A DNA stretch of 64,000 nt from Flavobacteriia bacterium (GTDB taxonomy: Bacteria; Bacteroidota; Bacteroidia; Flavobacteriales_D; Crocinitomicaceae). The position numbers and the translations under genes were made by a program. The DNA is taken from the NCBI GenBank assembly GCA_026391005.1, contig JAPLEV010000010.1, positions 1-64,000 of the forward strand, in the 5' to 3' direction. The notes below the pieces were generated by a model. That model was not told the DNA's origin. It did not search any database and worked only from the letters and a program-made list of their open reading frames with translations. This document shows, piece after piece, positions 42,962 through 51,757 of this stretch; within the stretch, counting starts at the first letter, position 1, and the number at the start of each line of letters is the position of its first letter.

Positions 42962-45598
42962 ATGAATAGTTTTAATTTTCGCATTTTATCTTTTACGCTT
43001 TTACTGCTTTTGATAGCATGTTCTACTGAAAAAAACACCTTTCTCAATAGAACGTATCATGGCATGACTGCAAAATACAATGGCCATTTTAATGCGGAAG
43101 AGCTATTAAACCAAGCGCTTTTATCTTTCAATAATAACAGAAAGGATGATTTTTATGATCTATTACCGATCGCCCCTTTGCCAAATGAAACGGAGGTAAA
43201 GGGCATGTTTCCCGCAATTGATACAGCAATAGTTAAATGTTCTAAAGTTATTTTGAATCACTCCATGCCGAGCGCAGAAGATATGAGCATGAAAGAAGCT
43301 GAGCACAATAAGTGGATTGATGAAAATTGGATTACAGTAGGAAAGGCAATGTTTTATAGACGAGACTATGAAAAGGCGCTTAAAAATTTCCTTTTTGTTA
43401 AACGATTTTTTAAAAAAGACCCCTCGAGGTATATTTCTGAATTGTGGATTGCTAGAATTTATATTGAACAGAAGAAATACGCTGACGCGAAACTACTTTT
43501 AGACGAACTTCAACAAACCGCATTGGAACAAAAGAAGAAAACAGTTAAAGGGCTCTTGATTCGGTTTAAGAAAAAAAATCCTAATGAAGAGTTAGAGCCA
43601 ACAATGACAAAATCCTTACAATTTGAAATTTTTAAAACGCAGGCAGATTTGGCCATCAAAAGAAATCAGTTTGATGAAGCCGTTTTTTCGCTGACAAATG
43701 CCATTAAAAAGGCTGAAATTAAACAAGAAAAAGCACGCCTTCATTTTATTCTTGGACAAATCTATCAGCAGAAAGGCGTGATCGATTTGGCACAATACAA
43801 TTATTCAAAAGCACTATCAGCATCCGCACTTTACGAGGTTTCTTTTAATGCAAGATTAAATAGAGCCATGTTGGGAAATAATGACAAACTAAGTAAGGGG
43901 CTAGATAAAATGCTTAGGGATGCTAAAAACGCCGCATATAAAGATCAGATATATTTTGCAAAAGCAGCCATGGAAGTTAATAAAGGCAATCCGGATTTAG
44001 CTAAGGTTTATTATACGAGTTCTGCTTTTTACTCGACCACCAATAAGCGCCAAAAAGCACTTTCTTATGAAAAATTAGGCGATATTTCCTTTAATGAAAA
44101 AGCATATATTAGTGCTCAAAAATATTACGACTCGTGTACAAGAGTGATGCCCGAAACGTATACGAATGCCGAACTTGTTAAGGCCAAGGCAGTAAAACTA
44201 TTAGATTTAGTTAATGCGCTTGAGATTGCTCAATATCAAGATAGCGTTCAACGGATTGCTAAAATGCCAGAGAAAGAACAAACGGCATTTTTAAAGCAGC
44301 TGATAAAAGATTTAAAGATTCAAGATCAAAAGCGTAAAGAGGCAGAAGCCGCAAAGCTTTTAGCGTTGCAACAGCAATCAACTATTAATCAAAATACATC
44401 ATCCAATAAATGGTATTTCAATAATCAAAAATTGAAAGAAGAGGGCTTGACGGAGTTTCGTAAATTATGGGGAGATAGGGAAGATAAAGACGATTGGAGG
44501 CGTTCGGATAAGATTGTTTTTTCTGATGTCAGTTCTGAAAAAGACGTAGCGGTTGATTCGGTAAAGGTTGATGTGGCAGGAAATGAATCCGTCGACTCAT
44601 TAACCGTAGAAGGTCTTCGAAAAAAACTTCCTTTATCTGATAGTCTTTTTGAGTTATCAGTCCTTGCTGAAATCGAAGCACTTTATACATCGGGAATACT
44701 CTATAAGGAACTACTCGATGAAAATGAGCTTGCAATTGGACAGTTTGAAAAAATTATGGATAAAAACCGGAAAAGTATCACCGACCTTTCGGCTGCATTT
44801 CAATTATATAAGTTAAATGAGAAATCATCTTTAGGTCTTCAATACAAGGAATATATAATCAAAAACTACCCGAATTCTGACATTGCAAATTTTTTCAAGG
44901 ATCCCGATTTTTTCATAAAACAAAAAGAGGGTCGGGTGACTGCTCAGAAAGATTATATAGCACTAGTGGACAAGTATGATAAGAAAGATTATCGAGCAGT
45001 TTATGACGCTTCAGAATTAATTGTAAATGGGGATAAGTCGAATGCGCTTAGGGCAGAATATATGCTATTAAACGTTCTGGCAGCAGGACAATTAACGGAG
45101 GATAAAAAATCTTTGCTACCCAAATTATCGTCTATTATAGAGGAAAAGCCGGGAAGCGAGCAAGCCCTAAGAGCTAAGGAAATGATTGATATTATTAATA
45201 ATGGATTTTCTAAAAACGAACAATTACCCACCCCTAAACCAAGTGTGTTTATTTATAATGAAAAGGTAACACAATTTATTATTGTTTTGATGGATGAGGA
45301 GGAAGACGCCAACGATGCCAAAAATGACATTTCTGATTTTACCACCAAACAATTTAAAAATTTAAAATTAAAAGTTCAAAGTAAATTAACCCTTAAAGAA
45401 ACATCTTTTGTCCTCGTCGCTGAGTTTGCTTCTATTAAATTAGCAAGTGATTATATCGTTGCCTTCAAAGCAGGATATGACCAATTAGATCAGTGGCAGA
45501 ATAATAGAATTCAGATTATTACGCAAGAAAATTTGAAAAAGTTAATTGAATCAAGTAACTTTGAATTGTATAAAGAGTTTTACGACCTTAATTACTGA
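42962..45598 (+). CDS. T9SS lipoprotein SprE/PorW-like, TPR protein
   Basis: A large (878 residue) lipoprotein needed for type IX secretion and, in gliding species, motility. A signal peptide ends in a lipobox LLIACS with Cys at about residue 20. The first domain begins NTFLNRTYHGMTAKYNGHFNAEELLNQAL, typical of SprE/PorW. Residues about 120-420 are TPR-like helices (YEKALKNFLFVKRFF; KYADAKLLLDELQ; FDEAVFSLTNAIKK). A charged linker near 480-550 is followed by further TPR-like helices and a C-terminal domain with FIIVLMDEEEDANDAKNDISDF. It would attach to the outer membrane, linking PorK/N to the translocon. The T9SS cargo and PorP in this window fit. Confidence 0.88.
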   Translation: MNSFNFRILSFTLLLLLIACSTEKNTFLNRTYHGMTAKYNGHFNAEELLNQALLSFNNNRKDDFYDLLPIAPLPNETEVKGMFPAIDTAIVKCSKVILNHSMPSAEDMSMKEAEHNKWIDENWITVGKAMFYRRDYEKALKNFLFVKRFFKKDPSRYISELWIARIYIEQKKYADAKLLLDELQQTALEQKKKTVKGLLIRFKKKNPNEELEPTMTKSLQFEIFKTQADLAIKRNQFDEAVFSLTNAIKKAEIKQEKARLHFILGQIYQQKGVIDLAQYNYSKALSASALYEVSFNARLNRAMLGNNDKLSKGLDKMLRDAKNAAYKDQIYFAKAAMEVNKGNPDLAKVYYTSSAFYSTTNKRQKALSYEKLGDISFNEKAYISAQKYYDSCTRVMPETYTNAELVKAKAVKLLDLVNALEIAQYQDSVQRIAKMPEKEQTAFLKQLIKDLKIQDQKRKEAEAAKLLALQQQSTINQNTSSNKWYFNNQKLKEEGLTEFRKLWGDREDKDDWRRSDKIVFSDVSSEKDVAVDSVKVDVAGNESVDSLTVEGLRKKLPLSDSLFELSVLAEIEALYTSGILYKELLDENELAIGQFEKIMDKNRKSITDLSAAFQLYKLNEKSSLGLQYKEYIIKNYPNSDIANFFKDPDFFIKQKEGRVTAQKDYIALVDKYDKKDYRAVYDASELIVNGDKSNALRAEYMLLNVLAAGQLTEDKKSLLPKLSSIIEEKPGSEQALRAKEMIDIINNGFSKNEQLPTPKPSVFIYNEKVTQFIIVLMDEEEDANDAKNDISDFTTKQFKNLKLKVQSKLTLKETSFVLVAEFASIKLASDYIVAFKAGYDQLDQWQNNRIQIITQENLKKLIESSNFELYKEFYDLNY

Positions 45599-45601
45599 TT
45601 T

Positions 45602-46009
45602 ATGTTAAAAAGAAAAGAATTTTTTGGTGGCAACACCCCTAGTTCCGATAGTACAAATTTTAATAAAATACTCTCCGGAACTGAGTTTACAGGGGATATT
45701 GTTTCTGATACGAATGTGTTAATTGAAGGTGATATTATAGGAAATGTATCCTGCTCAGGGAAGGTAATTATTAGTTCATCTGGAAAACTGAAAGGAAACT
45801 TAGTTTGCGTTAATGCAGAAATTGATGGAACTATCCATGGCGAATTAACGATAGAAAATCTACTAACAATGAGGTCTACAGCCCGAATTAAAGGTGATGT
45901 TCAGTCTACAAAATTAACCATAGAAGAAGGTGCTTACTTTGAAGGGTCATGCGTTATGAAATCCCCAATGACCACCACTACCTTTACTACCGAAGCTGAG
46001 GAAGATTAA
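45602..46009 (+). CDS. Bactofilin family polymer-forming protein
   Basis: A small cytoskeletal beta-helix protein that self-assembles into filaments on the inner membrane and shapes cells or positions enzymes. The 135 residues have short disordered ends and a central DUF583 core of repeated six-residue strands: GTEFTGDIVSDTNVLIEGDIIGNVSCSGKVIISSSGKLKGNL. The tail is Thr- and acid-rich (MTTTTFTTEAEED). It starts 3 bases after sprE and precedes atpZ, an order I recall as common in Flavobacteriia. Confidence 0.94.
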   Translation: MLKRKEFFGGNTPSSDSTNFNKILSGTEFTGDIVSDTNVLIEGDIIGNVSCSGKVIISSSGKLKGNLVCVNAEIDGTIHGELTIENLLTMRSTARIKGDVQSTKLTIEEGAYFEGSCVMKSPMTTTTFTTEAEED

Positions 46010-46024
46010 AAGGTAAATTGACTT

Positions 46025-46228
46025 TTGAAACAAAAAATCAAACCATTTATTCGTTTTTCTTCATTAGGAATTCAAATGGGTGCAATTATTATTTCGTTTG
46101 GATTTCTTGGCGACTATTTGGATAGAAAATTTCTTTCTAAAAATTCGTATTGGACTGCAGGGCTGCTTGTTTTAGGAGTTGTTATATCATTGTATATGGT
46201 AATAAAATCGGCCTTAAGAAATGAATAA
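46025..46228 (+). CDS. AtpZ/AtpI-like small membrane protein
   Basis: A 67-residue, two-helix protein (IRFSSLGIQMGAIIISFGFLGDYLDRKFLSKNSYW, then a second helix ending IKSALRNE). The GDYLDRKF segment matches AtpZ, which precedes ATP synthase genes and may help with assembly or Mg/Ca transport. It starts with TTG. Its last bases overlap the next gene by 8. No ATP synthase gene follows in this window. Confidence 0.85.
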   Translation: MKQKIKPFIRFSSLGIQMGAIIISFGFLGDYLDRKFLSKNSYWTAGLLVLGVVISLYMVIKSALRNE

Positions 46229-46601
46229 GTCCATTCTCTTCCGCTACATTCGAAATAGCTCGCTTTCATTTTTAGTTATTGTTTTAATTTATTCCCTGAT
46301 TTCAGCAAGTATTTCTATCGAAACATTTCCCTCAAAAGTTTACTTTTTGGCTTTAATGGTGTTATCAATTTTGTTCTTTTCGGGTTGGATCATTATGCTA
46401 CCTGCAATTTTTAGAAATCCAAAAGAGTTACTAATCGGAATTATTTCTTTAACGGTTCTGCAGATGTTAATTTTTATGACCTTTTCAGTAGCAGTTATTT
46501 TCTATAATGCACCAACGAATCTTATCGTACATGTCATGTTGGGTTTTCTCGCTTTGATTGTTGCTCAAACAATTTGTATTAAAGGAGTATTAAAAGGATA
46601 A
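46221..46601 (+). CDS. Small four-helix membrane protein (DUF6168-like, tentative)
   Basis: A 126-residue hydrophobic protein with four predicted helices (about 13-32, 38-62, 69-93 and 99-122) and no charged active-site residues. By position after atpZ it corresponds to the small membrane protein that in many Flavobacteriia lies between atpZ and atpB; the family name is only recalled. It overlaps atpZ by 8 bases, so the two are likely translated together. The unit ends here, two bases before the convergent peptidase gene. Confidence 0.6.
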   Translation: MNKSILFRYIRNSSLSFLVIVLIYSLISASISIETFPSKVYFLALMVLSILFFSGWIIMLPAIFRNPKELLIGIISLTVLQMLIFMTFSVAVIFYNAPTNLIVHVMLGFLALIVAQTICIKGVLKG

Positions 46602-46603
46602 GC

Positions 46604-47848
46604 TTATTTAATTTCCTTTAAAAACTTTAGTAACAAGCTATTTATATTGTCAAAAGCATCAAAACTTAGCGCTTCGTAGCGATCTTCTACATCATGATAA
46701 TGTTTATTAGGCCCCATCGTGTATATGAAGAAAGCCGGAACACCAGCTTCGGTAAAATAGTAGTGATCTGAATTTGCCGCGGGTCCACGAGGTTTTACCT
46801 CTTTTATTAATTTTTTCCTAAAATTAATTGATTGAAGTAGTTTAAATTCTTTGGGAAATAAGGTCGAATTAACAACGGTAATCCCATCTTCACCACTTCC
46901 CATAATGTCCAGGTTTAGCATAAAGCGAATGTCCGCTAATGGAACTATAGGATTCAAAGTCATGTATCGAGAACCAAGCAAACCAATTTCTTCACCGGCA
47001 AAAGCAACAAATAACAAATTATATTTTAACGGATGCTTAATAAACTGTTCTGCTAGATGCACTAACATAGCAGTTCCACTTGCATTATCATTTGCCCCAG
47101 GAAAGTAGGTTTCTTCCCCCATACACCCTAAATGATCATAGTGTGCTGATAAAAGAATTGTGTTTTTTGTTTTTCGTCTTGATGGGCAGTAACCAATTAC
47201 ATTTACGGCATCGTGTTTCAGTATATATCGTTGATCAATGTCCAAATGAATTTGAAACGGGATTGTTTTCATGGCTGATTTTGCTATAATTAAATGAAAG
47301 TAATTACTTACCTCTTGACTAACGGACCATGTTAGTTTCTCATCTGTGATCTCTAATAAAGAGAAGCGCTTAGCTAGTTGATTAATTTTGTTTTTAACTA
47401 GCTGAAGAGAGTCCTTTGGAAGCCCAGAATAATCAATCGCCAGTGCCTCATCATCTTGCAGCGTTTGGAAATCAACATTTTCAGAAAGTATAGCTGAGGG
47501 ATTAAGGCGAATCAGATGTATCGTTTTTTTTATCCCACAAGAATTTGGAGCAACTAGAAAATCAATTCCAGGTCGCAAGGTATCTGTTTCGGTGCAAACG
47601 AGTATTTTTTTTGGAAATGTATTTACGGGAAATGAAAATGATTGGAAATAAGAACCCGCTAAAGGCTTTAAACCGATGGACTTAAAACATTTACTAATGA
47701 AGACGGAGGCAATCGAATCCCCATTGTTGACGTATCCCCGACCACTAAATTCCGGAGAACATAACTGTTTTGTAAAGCTTCGAAAATCAATAACTTGAGC
47801 CCAAGAGCCAAGTGAGAAAAAAACACTAAGCAGAAGGGCTATGCGCAT
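46604..47848 (-). CDS. Secreted M28 family zinc peptidase
   Basis: A signal peptide (about 1-17, MRIALLLSVFFSLGSWAQ) leads into an aminopeptidase of the M28 family with two zinc ions. The ligand pattern is visible: SAHYDHLG (His and Asp near 243-249), GANDNASGTAML (bridging Asp), FAGEEIGLLGS (catalytic Glu and ligand), MLNLDIMG (Asp) and SDHYYFTEAGVPAFF (His). The 414-residue length includes a roughly 200-residue N-terminal region with a PA-like inserted domain. It has no T9SS tail, so it is probably periplasmic. Its start overlaps the gene upstream by 23 bases. Confidence 0.9.
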   Translation of the reverse strand: MRIALLLSVFFSLGSWAQVIDFRSFTKQLCSPEFSGRGYVNNGDSIASVFISKCFKSIGLKPLAGSYFQSFSFPVNTFPKKILVCTETDTLRPGIDFLVAPNSCGIKKTIHLIRLNPSAILSENVDFQTLQDDEALAIDYSGLPKDSLQLVKNKINQLAKRFSLLEITDEKLTWSVSQEVSNYFHLIIAKSAMKTIPFQIHLDIDQRYILKHDAVNVIGYCPSRRKTKNTILLSAHYDHLGCMGEETYFPGANDNASGTAMLVHLAEQFIKHPLKYNLLFVAFAGEEIGLLGSRYMTLNPIVPLADIRFMLNLDIMGSGEDGITVVNSTLFPKEFKLLQSINFRKKLIKEVKPRGPAANSDHYYFTEAGVPAFFIYTMGPNKHYHDVEDRYEALSFDAFDNINSLLLKFLKEIK

Positions 47849-48674
47849 ACCTACGACATAATTTTAGAACAAATTCCTCTATAATTTCGAGGGATTTTAC
47901 AAAATTCCAAGAATTCGTTTCTGCTATCTCTACTAAGTATAAAATAGCCCCCGCCATATTTAATTGCTCATTGAGTTTTTTCGTGGCAGTTCCAAAGGCC
48001 TCACTTGAACCTCCAAATAGCGTGTTAATAAATTGTAATTTTTCAGTCAAAGTGAACGATCCTATTAAACTTTCTATTGGTAGAATTACCCTCTCTGACC
48101 GCAGGTTTTTATCTATTGAACGAAACTGGAGAATAAGCGGATGGTCTGTTGCCACAGAATTATTTTTACTTATCGAGTCCGAATCGATAGAATAGCTTAT
48201 AGTTGTAGTCTCCTCTTTATTAATAACCATAATAGAATCGCCCTCCTCTATGGTTGCAGCATGTTCTTTAATTGTTATTTCTTCTGTAATTCCCTGCTCT
48301 TCCTCAATTATTGTTGTTTCAGAATAATGTTCTTCAATCGTTTTGGTATCTTCGGGCGCTATTAATTCTTCTTCTTCTTCACTGAACAAACTAAAATCAA
48401 AGGGTTGCTGTTCGGGCACTTGCTTTTGGGTCTCTTTATTAATGGACGTTGAATTCAAATCCTCTTCTTTCGTCGTTGCTACAGGATTTATTTGCATGTC
48501 TAATACAACACTCTCTTTAATTTGTTTTTCCTCGTAAACCTTATAACGAAGGATAATTAATCGTTCATTTAGTAGATTGCTCTGTGTGATCAAAAAATCC
48601 AAATTATCAATGTTGACATCTCCTTCCTCAAGAGCTTTGACGTGGATTGAAATTGAATTAATAAGATTTTTCAT
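47826..48674 (-). CDS. Conserved Bacteroidota protein of unknown function
   Basis: A 282-residue soluble protein. The first 60 residues are helical (LINSISIHVKALEEGD...), followed by a roughly 100-residue acidic, low-complexity region rich in Glu and Thr (EEEEELIAPEDTKTIEEHYSE and similar). The conserved part is C-terminal: LTEKLQFINTLFGGSSEAFGTATKKLNEQ, then a helical end with FVLKLCRRYAHSP. I recall this C-terminal pattern from many uncharacterised Bacteroidota proteins, but no function. No signal peptide. It is co-directional with and overlaps the M28 peptidase gene by 23 bases. Confidence 0.7.
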   Translation of the reverse strand: MKNLINSISIHVKALEEGDVNIDNLDFLITQSNLLNERLIILRYKVYEEKQIKESVVLDMQINPVATTKEEDLNSTSINKETQKQVPEQQPFDFSLFSEEEEELIAPEDTKTIEEHYSETTIIEEEQGITEEITIKEHAATIEEGDSIMVINKEETTTISYSIDSDSISKNNSVATDHPLILQFRSIDKNLRSERVILPIESLIGSFTLTEKLQFINTLFGGSSEAFGTATKKLNEQLNMAGAILYLVEIAETNSWNFVKSLEIIEEFVLKLCRRYAHSPSA

Positions 48675-48792
48675 AAGAATGGTTTAATTATTTTTCAACA
48701 GTTTACAGAAGTTAACAGCAATTCTTATTCGGAATAAAAGATTTTAGCTTACTTAGTTGTCAAAATTAGAAAACCTATCGCTATCATTGTGA

Positions 48793-48800
48793 TAATTTTG
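48793..48800 (+). promoter_or_regulatory. Bacteroidota -7 element (TAATTTTG) upstream of tdk
   Basis: TAATTTTG ends 32 bases before the tdk ATG. No TTG is present at the expected distance. Confidence 0.4.
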
Positions 48801-48832
48801 AAAAATATTTAGTATAATTTAAATAACCAAAC

Positions 48833-49408
48833 ATGTTTTTAGAACAATTTCCCGGAGAGGGCAGGCAACACGGTTGGATTGAAGTAATCTGTGGTTCGAT
48901 GTTTTCGGGGAAAACCGAAGAGCTAATTAGAAGAATTAAACGAACCCAATTTGCAAATCAAACGTTGCTTTTATTTAAGCCCGCAATTGACAATCGTTAT
49001 AGTGAGAATAACGTGGTAAGCCACCAAGGAAATGCCGTTGAGGCCCGTTTAATTAATGATTCGTCGGAGATATTATCGCTTTGGAAAAACGAAAAAGTGG
49101 TAGCCATTGATGAAGCTCAATTTTTTGACGACGGGATTATTGATGTTTGTCATACCCTAGCATCTAAAGGAGCGAGAGTAATCATCGCAGGTTTAGATAT
49201 GGATTACACGGGAAAACCTTTTGGCCCGATGCCTGATCTTTTGTCCATTGCGGAATATGTTACTAAAGTCCATGCTATTTGTCTTTCATGTGGTAATTTG
49301 GCGCAATTCTCTCATCGTACAGCAAATGAATCAGGTCAAGTTTTAGTGGGCGCTGTAGAAAAATACCAACCTTTATGTCGTTCTTGTTATAATAAATTAA
49401 CCAGTTGA
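48833..49408 (+). CDS. tdk: Thymidine kinase (type II)
   Basis: Salvages thymidine to dTMP with ATP. The 191-residue sequence has a Walker A loop GSMFSGKTEELI, the catalytic Glu region AIDEAQFFDDG, and a structural zinc site formed by CLSCGN and CRSCYN. The lasso/substrate loop near VLVGAVEKYQPLCR is also typical. The N-terminal MFLEQFPGEGRQHGWIEVICG is usual in Bacteroidota. It overlaps murF-alr by 4 bases. Confidence 0.96.
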   Translation: MFLEQFPGEGRQHGWIEVICGSMFSGKTEELIRRIKRTQFANQTLLLFKPAIDNRYSENNVVSHQGNAVEARLINDSSEILSLWKNEKVVAIDEAQFFDDGIIDVCHTLASKGARVIIAGLDMDYTGKPFGPMPDLLSIAEYVTKVHAICLSCGNLAQFSHRTANESGQVLVGAVEKYQPLCRSCYNKLTS

Positions 49409-51705
49409 ATTTATCAATAAACGTTGCTAACTTGGTCAAGATCAGTATGGCCTCTGTTTCGGGTACTATACATGAAAATGAAATTATCAATTCAATTGCC
49501 TATGACACTAGAAAAATTATTTCCGGCGATCAAGTTGCTTATTATGCTTTACCTGGGGAATTTAAAGATGGTCACGATTTTATCGAGTCGGCTTATTCAA
49601 AAGGAGTAAGGCTTTTTGTGGTAACCAAATTACCAAAAACTAAGTTGGATAATGCGTGTTTTTTAATTGTATACAATACATTGATTGCGCTTCAGTCTTT
49701 AGCAAAACATCACCGGGATGAATTCAGTTTTCCAATAGTAGCGATTACGGGTAGTGTTGGAAAGACGACTACAAAAGAATGGCTTTATCACTTATTAGCA
49801 ACTCAATTTAGAATTATTAGAAGTCCAAAGAGCTATAATTCTCAACTTGGCGTAGCCCTTTCTTTGTTGGAACTTAATAGTGATTGCGATGTGGCAATTA
49901 TTGAGGTCGGTATTTCTCATCCAGGAGAGATGGAATTACTGGAAAGAATAGTCTCTCCAGAAATAGTCATACTAACAAGTATAGGGTCCGCGCATATTGA
50001 TAATTTTGATGGGATTAATCATTTGTGCTCCGAGAAAGTAAAATTGTTCTTAAATGCAAAAAAAATATTTTTGGGCCCAGGAATTGTTACAAATGATTTT
50101 TCCTTTCTTAAGGAGGAAGACCGAATAATTCCCGCAGCGAATTTATTAGATAAATTACCATTTAATGATGTCGCAAGTAAGACCGCCGCATCGATTGCAA
50201 TTGCTGTTGCACAGTTTTTAAAAGTCTCGGATGATAATATACTATTGGCTATTCCATCAATTCCTCGGCTAGCAATGCGCTTAGAGACCTATGAAGGGAT
50301 TGATAATACCACAGTAATTAATGATACCTATAATTTAGATTTGGATGCATTAAAACATTCCTTGGAATTTCAAGTTTCCATTGCCAAAAATCGTCCTAGA
50401 GTACTGATTATCGGTCTAATCGAGAAAAATACGCGTGTTTTAGAAAAAATATATGCTATTGCTCAACCTTTCAGATTAGACCAAATCCAATTGGTTTACT
50501 TAAATGAAGAGCCCTCTTTTAATTTCGAAAATGCGGTTGTTTTGATAAAAGGAACTCGAAAAGCAAACATGCAAAAATGGGCCATGAAGCTTAAGTTGAA
50601 AAAGCATAAAACACAAATTGAAATAAATTTATCGGCCTTAAGGCACAACTTATTGCAGTACAAGGAGGCAGTTCATAAAAATACAAAGTTGCTGGTAATG
50701 GTTAAGGCCCAGGCCTATGGAAGCGGACTGATTAAAACCGCTCAATTTATTGAGAAAATGGGGATTGATTATCTTGGAGTTGCCTATACTGATGAAGGCG
50801 TTGAACTTCGAAAAGCGGGGGTTTTACTACCAATTTTGGTTATGAACGCAGAGGAAGGAGCATTCGACGATTGCATAACATATAATCTAGAGCCGTCAAT
50901 TTATTCTTTCGAACAACTTGAAGCCTTACTTCATCATCTTATTGCTCAAACGATAGAGGGATTTCCAATACACTTAAAATTCGATACGGGTATGAATAGA
51001 CTCGGGTTTTCATCCAAAGAAACTCGAAAATTGATTGACGTAATTCGCTCACAACCTGAAATTGCGATTAAAAGTGTTTATTCTCATTTAGCTGAATCGG
51101 ATAATCGAAAAGACCCCTCGTTCACCTTGCATCAACTTGAAACCTTCACCCAGCTTTGTAACCAGATCCAAAAAATGGTGCCGTCGCAATTCCTTCGCCA
51201 CATATTAAATTCGGAGGGAATCGTTAATTTTTCTTCAGACCAAACGACTATGGTAAGGATAGGTATCGGAGCATTCGGAATCAGTTCGAGTGAGATTTGG
51301 CGGAAAAATTTAAGGCCTGTTATCACTTGGAAAAGCACGATTTCACAACTAAAAATAGTGGAAAAAGGCGAAAGTATAGGCTACAATCGGTCTTTTCTAG
51401 CTCCCCAAAAAATAACGATTGCCATCATTCCACTTGGTTACGGCGATGGGTTTAGAAGAATTTTAAGCAATGGAAAAGGGGGTGTTTTCATTCAAGGTGT
51501 CTTTTGCCCAACGGTAGGAAATGTTTGTATGGATATGATTATGGTGGATGTAAGTCACATTTTCGTTCAAGCAGGTGATGAGGTTGAAATTATTGGACAG
51601 AATCAAAGTGTCGAGGCGTTATCAACCTCAATGGAAACGATTCCTTATGAGCTTATGACGGGGATTTCACAACGCGTTTATAGAAGTTATATTAATGAGG
51701 AATAA
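49405..51705 (+). CDS. murF-alr: Bifunctional UDP-MurNAc-tripeptide:D-Ala-D-Ala ligase / alanine racemase
   Basis: A fusion that makes D-alanine and adds D-Ala-D-Ala to the peptidoglycan precursor. Residues about 1-405 are MurF-like: SIAYDTRKI, the ATP loop ITGSVGKTTTKEW, NSQLGVALSLLEL, EVGISHPGEM and NDTYNLDLDALKHS. Residues about 410-766 are alanine racemase: IEINLSALRHNL, the PLP lysine in MVKAQAYGSG, SEGIVNF, the YNRSF tyrosine and GNVCMDMIMVD. It starts with TTG, overlapping the tdk stop. The third MurF domain looks short (the GDMxELG motif of stand-alone MurF is replaced by GLIEKNTRV), which I recall as usual for the fusion. Confidence 0.93.
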   Translation: MNLSINVANLVKISMASVSGTIHENEIINSIAYDTRKIISGDQVAYYALPGEFKDGHDFIESAYSKGVRLFVVTKLPKTKLDNACFLIVYNTLIALQSLAKHHRDEFSFPIVAITGSVGKTTTKEWLYHLLATQFRIIRSPKSYNSQLGVALSLLELNSDCDVAIIEVGISHPGEMELLERIVSPEIVILTSIGSAHIDNFDGINHLCSEKVKLFLNAKKIFLGPGIVTNDFSFLKEEDRIIPAANLLDKLPFNDVASKTAASIAIAVAQFLKVSDDNILLAIPSIPRLAMRLETYEGIDNTTVINDTYNLDLDALKHSLEFQVSIAKNRPRVLIIGLIEKNTRVLEKIYAIAQPFRLDQIQLVYLNEEPSFNFENAVVLIKGTRKANMQKWAMKLKLKKHKTQIEINLSALRHNLLQYKEAVHKNTKLLVMVKAQAYGSGLIKTAQFIEKMGIDYLGVAYTDEGVELRKAGVLLPILVMNAEEGAFDDCITYNLEPSIYSFEQLEALLHHLIAQTIEGFPIHLKFDTGMNRLGFSSKETRKLIDVIRSQPEIAIKSVYSHLAESDNRKDPSFTLHQLETFTQLCNQIQKMVPSQFLRHILNSEGIVNFSSDQTTMVRIGIGAFGISSSEIWRKNLRPVITWKSTISQLKIVEKGESIGYNRSFLAPQKITIAIIPLGYGDGFRRILSNGKGGVFIQGVFCPTVGNVCMDMIMVDVSHIFVQAGDEVEIIGQNQSVEALSTSMETIPYELMTGISQRVYRSYINEE

Positions 51706-51710
51706 ATAGT

Positions 51711-51718
51711 TAGCTTTG
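51711..51718 (+). promoter_or_regulatory. Bacteroidota -7 element (TAGCTTTG)
   Basis: TAGCTTTG lies 39 bases before the ATG of the next gene and 5 bases after the murF-alr stop. Confidence 0.45.
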
Positions 51719-51757
51719 TTAATAATCAGTTGCCCAGCATCTTAAACTTCAACTAGT

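Noticed and set aside
49405-51705. Suspected frameshift or truncation in MurF because the third domain is short
   Set aside because: The frame is continuous into a complete alanine racemase, and reduced MurF C-domains are usual in this fusion as far as I recall.
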